Of a stretch of 43,715 bases of DNA, positions 39,210 to 43,715 are shown one piece after another. The notes beneath the pieces were generated by a model. It was not told where the DNA came from, did not search any database, and saw only the letters and a program-made list of their open reading frames with translations. This DNA comes from Bradyrhizobium sp. STM 3843 (lineage in GTDB: Bacteria; Pseudomonadota; Alphaproteobacteria; Rhizobiales; Xanthobacteraceae), in assembly GCF_000239815.1 (NCBI RefSeq), contig NZ_CAFK01000122.1:1-43715 (forward strand), given 5' to 3'. The position numbers were made by a program, and so were the translations under genes. How positions within the stretch are numbered: the first letter of the stretch is position 1; every line of letters starts with the position of its first letter.

Positions 39210-39232
39210 TGCAACTGATTTGCAACTGCATC
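39210..39232. promoter_or_regulatory. Mur/Fur-like operator of mntH
   Basis: Three hexamers, TGCAAC (39210-39215), TGCAAC (39221-39226) and TGCATC (39227-39232), lie 31-53 bp upstream of the mntH ATG. Direct hexamer repeats of this kind are bound by the Fur homolog Mur in the mntH and irr promoters of Bradyrhizobium japonicum, as I recall the literature. The divergent MFS gene may share the region. Confidence 0.55.
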
Positions 39233-39439
39233 TGAAAGCATCCGTTCCGAGCAGCTGCCAACGGTCCGCTGGCCGGATGTCTGTCGTGAGACCTGGTGCG
39301 GCGACCGGGCGGTCTCTGAGGGCCAGGTTGGAACCGGCAATCGGAACACGGCAAGTCAAAGCAGCAAGTCGGAAAGCGGGTGGGCGCGACCGGCCGGGAT
39401 CGCGACAATACCGGGGTAGGTTCACCTCCGGATTCCGCC

Positions 39440-40672
39440 ATGTCCCGTTCCGACGCGCCTTCACTGCCTGCGACGTTCAACCGCCTGGCCTGGTCCAATC
39501 TCGCGGCCCAATCGGCTGAACAGATTGCGTTGGCTGCCGCCCCCATCGTGGCCGTGCTCCTGCTCGGCATCGGCGAGGGTCAGTCCGGCCTGTTGCAGAC
39601 CGCCCTCACCGCCCCGTTTATTCTATTCGCGATTCCCGCCGGGCTGCTGGCGGACCGCTGCTCGCGGCGCGTCCTCATGGCCTCGGCCGAGGCGTTGCGC
39701 GCGCTTGCCCTGCTCACCATCGTCCTCGCGATCTGGCTCGGCGGCATCACGCTGCCTCTGCTCGCAGGACTCGGCTTCACGGCCGTCTGCGGCACGGTGG
39801 TCTTCAGCGTCGCGGCGCCGGCGCTGGTCCCCTCGCTGGTGACACCGGCGCTGTTGCCCGCAGCCAATGCGCGCATCGAGCTAGCCCGGACGATCGCCTT
39901 TGCCTCGGGGCCTGCGCTTGGCGGCATGCTGGTGGGCTGGATCGGAGCCGCACCCGCCTTCGCCTGCGCCGCGGTGCTGTCCGTCGCCGCCGTTGGCTGC
40001 CTCGCCGGCATCGACGAGCCGGCCCGCGCGCCGGTGCCACAGCGGCACCCGCGACAGGACATCGAGGAAGGCGCCGCCTTCGTTCTGCGCCATCCGCTGT
40101 TGCGCCCGGTGTTCGTCACCCAGTTCATCTTCAACACCGCGCACTTCCTGCTCCTGGCCGTGTTCGTGCCCTACGCGGTGCATCGACTGGGGCTGGCGGC
40201 AATCGGCGTCGGCACCGTGCTCTCGATGTTCGGAGCCGGCATGGTCGTGGGCGCCCTCTTCGCCACCCGGATCATGCGACGGCTGCCGTTCGGCACCGTG
40301 ATCGGGCTGGGTCCGGTGGCCGGCTTTGTCGCCGCGCTGATCATGGCGCTCACCACTGTGATCCCCTCGCCGTGGCTGGCCGGCGTGAGTTTCTTCCTGC
40401 TCGGCGCCGGCCCCATCCTGTGGGTGATCTCGACTACGACGCTGCGCCAGTCGGTGACGCCGGCGAACCTGCTCGGACGCGTCTCCGCCATCAACATCTT
40501 GAGCTATGGCGCGCGCCCGCTCGGATCGCTGCTCGGCGCCGTGATCGGCGGTGCCTATGGGGCGGAGGTCTGCCTCTATCTCGTCGCACTCATTTTTGGC
40601 TTGCAGGCCCTGGTGATCTTGACCTCGCCCGCCGTGACGCTCGCGCGCCAGCCGGAGATGCAGCCGGCTTAG
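39440..40672 (+). CDS. MFS exporter (EntS-like)
   Basis: A 410-residue inner-membrane protein with about 12 helices. The loop between helices 2 and 3 ([14 protein letters not shown], residues about 67-80) is the MFS signature. [22 protein letters not shown] near residues 345-366 is typical of the EntS/MFS_3 exporters of siderophores or drugs. ATG 39440 begins MSRSDAPS. It is divergent from mntH across a 260-bp gap with the metal-type operator, so metal-linked regulation is possible. The substrate is unknown. Confidence 0.88.
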   Translation: MSRSDAPSLPATFNRLAWSNLAAQSAEQIALAAAPIVAVLLLGIGEGQSGLLQTALTAPFILFAIPAGLLADRCSRRVLMASAEALRALALLTIVLAIWLGGITLPLLAGLGFTAVCGTVVFSVAAPALVPSLVTPALLPAANARIELARTIAFASGPALGGMLVGWIGAAPAFACAAVLSVAAVGCLAGIDEPARAPVPQRHPRQDIEEGAAFVLRHPLLRPVFVTQFIFNTAHFLLLAVFVPYAVHRLGLAAIGVGTVLSMFGAGMVVGALFATRIMRRLPFGTVIGLGPVAGFVAALIMALTTVIPSPWLAGVSFFLLGAGPILWVISTTTLRQSVTPANLLGRVSAINILSYGARPLGSLLGAVIGGAYGAEVCLYLVALIFGLQALVILTSPAVTLARQPEMQPA

Positions 40673-40687
40673 CGGCGCGGTGGTATC

Positions 40688-41122
40688 CTAACGATAGACC
40701 AGGATCGGAACGGTCGAATGCGTCAGCACCTTGAGCGTCTCGCTGCCCAGGATCGCCGAGACGCCGCGCAGACCATGCGAGGCCATCACCACCAGATCGC
40801 AGCCGTGGTCGCGCGCGGTATCCACGATCGCTTCGTACGGCTTGTCGTGCTCGACGCTGAGCGTGGTGCAGGCGACGCCCATGCGCTCGGCGTCCTCCTT
40901 GACATGGTCCAGGTATTTCGCCGTCTGCTCGGCGACCAAAGCCTTGTACTGCGCCAGCGCCTTGGTTGCGGCGGAGGGGTCCACGACCAGCGACTGCAGC
41001 GGCGTCGAGACCACGAGCGCCGTGATCTTTGCGCCCGTCGCCTTGGCGAGCGCGATGCCGTGCTTCATCGCTGCCTTGGACAAGTCGGAACCATCGGTCG
41101 GCAATAGAATATGCTTGTACAT
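40688..41122 (-). CDS. Universal stress protein (UspA family)
   Basis: A 144-residue cytoplasmic protein starting MYKHILLPTDGSDLSKAAMKHGIALA. The ATP-binding end GLRGVSAILGSETLKVLTHSTVPILVYR has the Gly-x2-Gly spacing and final Ser/Thr of nucleotide-binding Usp proteins. ATG 41122 follows GGGAGATGATACC; an upstream in-frame start is not supported. A FixK-type box lies about 51-64 bp upstream. Usp genes often belong to low-oxygen regulons. Confidence 0.93.
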   Translation of the reverse strand: MYKHILLPTDGSDLSKAAMKHGIALAKATGAKITALVVSTPLQSLVVDPSAATKALAQYKALVAEQTAKYLDHVKEDAERMGVACTTLSVEHDKPYEAIVDTARDHGCDLVVMASHGLRGVSAILGSETLKVLTHSTVPILVYR

Positions 41123-41172
41123 GGTATCATCTCCCAGCAGATGATGCTGGGCAGAGTCGGCGATGGCCGGCA

Positions 41173-41186
41173 TTGATATGGCTCAA
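41173..41186. promoter_or_regulatory. FixK/FNR-type box upstream of the universal stress gene
   Basis: TTGATATGGCTCAA matches TTGA-N6-TCAA. On the minus strand its centre lies 57 bp before ATG 41122, so class II activation would give a start near 41138 and a 16-nt leader containing the RBS. A near repeat, GGCTCAAGC-TAT-GGCTCAAGC, overlaps it. Confidence 0.65.
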
Positions 41187-41194
41187 GCTATGGC

Positions 41195-42469
41195 TCAAGC
41201 AAAAGCCGCGTCAGCCTCGAGATAGGCTTCGTAGCGGCGGGCTACCGCCTCGCTCGCAGCGATCTCCGGATCGAGCGTATAGAGGTCCTGGGCGCGTCCG
41301 ATGCCCCGCAGCGCATAGCGCCCGGTCGAGACCAGATAGGGTCGACCTTCCTCATCGAGACCGTCGCAGAATTCCGCCGAGGCCAGGAGTTCGCGATCGA
41401 TCGACCGGCACATCGAAGCGATGCGGCTCACCTCGTTCACGGCCGGCCCTACCACGGTGAAGTCGAGCCGGTCCTCGCTGCCGATATTGCCGTAAAACAC
41501 CTCTCCGACATGCAGCCCGACATAGGCCGACGTCACCGGCCGCCCCTCCTGGGCCCGGCGCGCGTTGAGCGCACTGATATTGAGGCGAAACCTGTGCTCG
41601 GCGCGAAGTGCGGCGCGGCGCGCTTCGGCGATATCGCTCCCGGTAAAGATCGCCAGCACGCCATCGCCGATCAGCTTCAGCACATCGCCACCGGCGTCGT
41701 GGATCGCCGTGATCGAGGCTTCCGCATAGTCGTTGAGCAGCGGGATGATCTCGTCCGGCGAGATGCTTTCCGAGATCGCGGTCGAGCCGCGCAGATCGGA
41801 GAACCAGAGCACCGCATTGATGCGTTCGGTGACACCGCGCGAGATCCGGCCGCGCAGCACCTGCTCCGAGGCATCGCGTCCCAAATAGACGCGCCCCAAT
41901 GTTCTGACGATATCGACTTGCTGGGCCGACTTGATCGCGAGAGCCAAGAGCGGCACCAGATCACGCAGCGCCGCGATCTGCATCTCGGTGAAGCCGCCAT
42001 CGCGGCGGGTCAGCCAATAAGAGTAGAAGCAGTCCATCTGGCCTAGCGTGCCGGCCTCGCCGAACCGATGCACGAAGGCCAGGAAGTGCTGATGACCTTT
42101 TTGCGCAAGGTCATGGATCATGCCGAAGTCGAGATGGGCGCAATTGGTCAGGTCGATGCTGAACTCGTCGTGCCCCTTCTCGAGCATGTAGTGAAAGGTC
42201 GATCGCCGCCAGTTCTGCGCCGCCTCGCCCTCATTGCTCGAGCCGTATTCGAAACTGTCACGTTCGTTGGTCGGCGCGTCGTTCCAGCGGAAGCCTCGGC
42301 CTTCGAAAATCGGGTGCAGGGTATCGATGAAGGTCATGGCACGCGACAGCTCGATGCCCGCCTCGCAGCAGCGCTCGCAAAAGCCGCGCAACAGGTCGTT
42401 CTCGGCCATGCCGGTGAGGCTCTGGCCAATGATCCAATTGATCAGCGCGAGACGGTCGGAGCTGTCCAT
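41195..42469 (-). CDS. Class III adenylate/guanylate cyclase with N-terminal sensor-like domain
   Basis: A 424-residue cytoplasmic protein. The N-terminal 190 residues have a GAF-like helical/beta pattern and no membrane segments. The cyclase domain begins near residue 212. Metal-binding Asp225 (WFSDLRGST) and Asp269 (KLIGDGVLAIF), purine-contacting Lys265 and Thr338 (LDFTVVGPAVN), and transition-state Asn345 and Arg349 are present. Lys with Thr is the class IIIb pattern for ATP. The second of two adjoining ATGs is used. It starts 17 bp after the dmeF stop, so they may be co-transcribed. Confidence 0.9.
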   Translation of the reverse strand: MDSSDRLALINWIIGQSLTGMAENDLLRGFCERCCEAGIELSRAMTFIDTLHPIFEGRGFRWNDAPTNERDSFEYGSSNEGEAAQNWRRSTFHYMLEKGHDEFSIDLTNCAHLDFGMIHDLAQKGHQHFLAFVHRFGEAGTLGQMDCFYSYWLTRRDGGFTEMQIAALRDLVPLLALAIKSAQQVDIVRTLGRVYLGRDASEQVLRGRISRGVTERINAVLWFSDLRGSTAISESISPDEIIPLLNDYAEASITAIHDAGGDVLKLIGDGVLAIFTGSDIAEARRAALRAEHRFRLNISALNARRAQEGRPVTSAYVGLHVGEVFYGNIGSEDRLDFTVVGPAVNEVSRIASMCRSIDRELLASAEFCDGLDEEGRPYLVSTGRYALRGIGRAQDLYTLDPEIAASEAVARRYEAYLEADAAFA

Positions 42470-42486
42470 CATCTCTCTTTCGGTTT

Positions 42487-43491
42487 TTAGGACGACCGCC
42501 CGTGCTCGACTTCCACCGTGACATGGCTCAGCGTCGCCAGATCCCTGAGGCGCTGCTTGTAGGTCGCGGGCGCCAGCGGGTTGCCCGACACGAGCGAGAC
42601 GACGACCGCCCGATGTCCCGGACCGACCTGCCACAGATGCAGATCCGTGACGCGGTCGCCACCGGCCTCGAGCCGCGCCCGGATGGTGGCTTCGAGCCGC
42701 CGGTCGGCATTGACGTCGAGCAGCACGGAGCCGGCATCGCGGATCAGCCCATAGGCCCAGCTCGCAATCACGAAGCTGCCGATCAGGCCGACGGCGGCAT
42801 CCGCCCAGGCCCAGCCCGAATACATGCCGACCAGGAGTGCTGCGATCGCGAGCACCGAAGTTGCCGCGTCCGCCAGCACATGGACATACGCCGCGCGCAG
42901 GTTGTTGTCGTGGTGGTGAGCATGATGGTGGTGATGATGATCATGACCGTGATCGTGATCATCATGATCGTCATGATCCTCATCATGGTCATGGTCATGG
43001 TCACGATCGTGGCTGTGGCCATGATGGTGATGGTCGTGGGAGTCACCGAGCAGCCAGGCGCTGGCGAGGTTGACGATCAACCCCAGCGCCGCCACTGCCA
43101 CCGCTTCGCCATAGGCGATCGGAACCGGGTTGATCAGGCGCAGCGCGCTTTCGTAGGCCACCTGGATAGCGATCAACAGCAGGATGATGGCGCTGGAAAA
43201 GGCGGCAAGCTCGCCGAACTTGCCGGTCCCGAAGGTGAAGGAGGGATTGCGCGCATAGCGACGCGCGAAGAGGTAGGCGAGCCCCGCGATTCCGAGCGCC
43301 GCCGCGTGGGTCCCCATGTGCCAGCCGTCGGCGAGCAGCGCCATCGAACCGAACAGGGAGCCGGCGACGATCTCGCCGATCATCATCACAAGCGTGATTG
43401 CGACCACGAACCAGGTGCGGCGCTCATTGCGCTCGTGCTGGGCCCCGAGAAACACGTGATCATGCGCCCATTGATCCGCACGTGATGGCAT
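42487..43491 (-). CDS. dmeF: CDF-family cobalt/nickel efflux protein DmeF
   Basis: A 334-residue inner-membrane exporter of divalent metals with six helices. Metal sites: Asp55, His58 and His62 in ALLADGWHMGTHA, and His204 and Asp208 in VHVLADAAT. The cytoplasmic loop at residues about 150-195 has 24 His within 46 residues mixed with Asp, a metal buffer. DHVFLGAQHERNERRTW at the N-terminus is typical of DmeF. No DmeR gene is visible in the window, although it could lie beyond 43715. Confidence 0.93.
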   Translation of the reverse strand: MPSRADQWAHDHVFLGAQHERNERRTWFVVAITLVMMIGEIVAGSLFGSMALLADGWHMGTHAAALGIAGLAYLFARRYARNPSFTFGTGKFGELAAFSSAIILLLIAIQVAYESALRLINPVPIAYGEAVAVAALGLIVNLASAWLLGDSHDHHHHGHSHDRDHDHDHDEDHDDHDDHDHGHDHHHHHHAHHHDNNLRAAYVHVLADAATSVLAIAALLVGMYSGWAWADAAVGLIGSFVIASWAYGLIRDAGSVLLDVNADRRLEATIRARLEAGGDRVTDLHLWQVGPGHRAVVVSLVSGNPLAPATYKQRLRDLATLSHVTVEVEHGRSS

Positions 43492-43715
43492 TCCGCTCTC
43501 CTAAAGCCGATGTCTGCGTGCGCCCTGCTCCCGGCGGCAGCATCCGGCAACGACTACAGACACGACCCTTGACATTATCACGACGCGACCGGGAATTCGA
43601 TGCCGCGCCGGCCGGCGCTCGGACCTGCCGATGCCGATCGCGGCGACTGCCCCGATCGCATAACCAGTCTGCCCCAGCTTGCGACCCGAGCCATCGCTCA
43701 CACCACGTGCGCCGG
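43492..43715. other. Window end, no supported gene
   Basis: About 220 bp upstream of dmeF. A minus-strand frame (43501-43701) has a GTG start and no RBS, so it is not called. The dmeF promoter should be here; TTGACATTATCACGACG near 43570 could be part of an unrelated plus-strand -35 element. Confidence 0.3.

Noticed and set aside
42783..43073. Long Met/Ile/Val-rich or His-rich frames opposite and within dmeF
   Set aside because: They are shadows of the CAT-rich His loop of dmeF, not genes.
43501..43701. Minus-strand 66-aa ORF at the window end
   Set aside because: GTG start without RBS, shadow-like composition, and the region is the likely dmeF promoter.

Overview
The window is chromosomal DNA of a high-GC alphaproteobacterium of the Nitrobacteraceae, most likely Bradyrhizobium or a close relative. 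Pointers are a HemB with the Mg-type metal site known from Bradyrhizobium japonicum, the LdtR–DUF6163–HemB cluster, the ihfA–MerR gene pair downstream of plsX–fabH, a GcrA-family regulator, FixK/FNR-type boxes of the form TTGA-N6-TCAA, and abundant palindromic intergenic repeats. The genus is inferred from gene content, not from a database search.

Region 1 (1-8610) is partly accessory. It holds a small ribbon-helix-helix protein, a GcrA-like regulator, an SDR oxidoreductase, small exported or membrane proteins, and a compact five-gene operon (3252-8607). The operon encodes a BMP-type binding protein, two permeases, a cysteine hydrolase very like rhizobial biuret hydrolase, and a double-domain ATPase. 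It is preceded by a textbook sigma-54 promoter (3158-3172), so it looks like a nitrogen-controlled scavenging system for biuret or a related ureide. Its last 174 bp occur again at 9668-9841 with eight differences, all synonymous. The intervening 1 kb carries an unrelated secreted-protein gene, so a foreign segment appears to have recombined into the 3' end of the ATPase gene.

Region 2 (9840-18340) holds oleate hydratase, an RlpA-like protein, a methyltransferase, several small or secreted hypothetical proteins, tRNA-Pro(GGG) and an outer-membrane beta-barrel protein. Perfect FixK/FNR-type boxes lie upstream of a 61-aa coiled-coil protein (two boxes) and of a 223-aa membrane protein. With another box before a universal stress protein near the right end, this suggests a scattered low-oxygen regulon.

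Region 3 (18347-32113) is core genome, mostly on the minus strand. It contains a cytochrome bc1 chaperone and DUF177 pair, plsX–fabH–ihfA–merR, and divergent bamE. It continues with glyA–nrdR–ribD–ribE–ribH–nusB–thiL followed by hppA. The gaps between ribE and ribH and between nusB and thiL are filled by palindromic repeats.

Region 4 (32315-43715) mixes small conserved proteins, ldtR, a DUF6163 membrane protein, hemB, an RDD protein, the protein leucyltransferase bpt, the manganese transporter mntH with a Mur/Fur-like operator, an MFS exporter, a universal stress protein, a class III nucleotide cyclase and the metal exporter dmeF.
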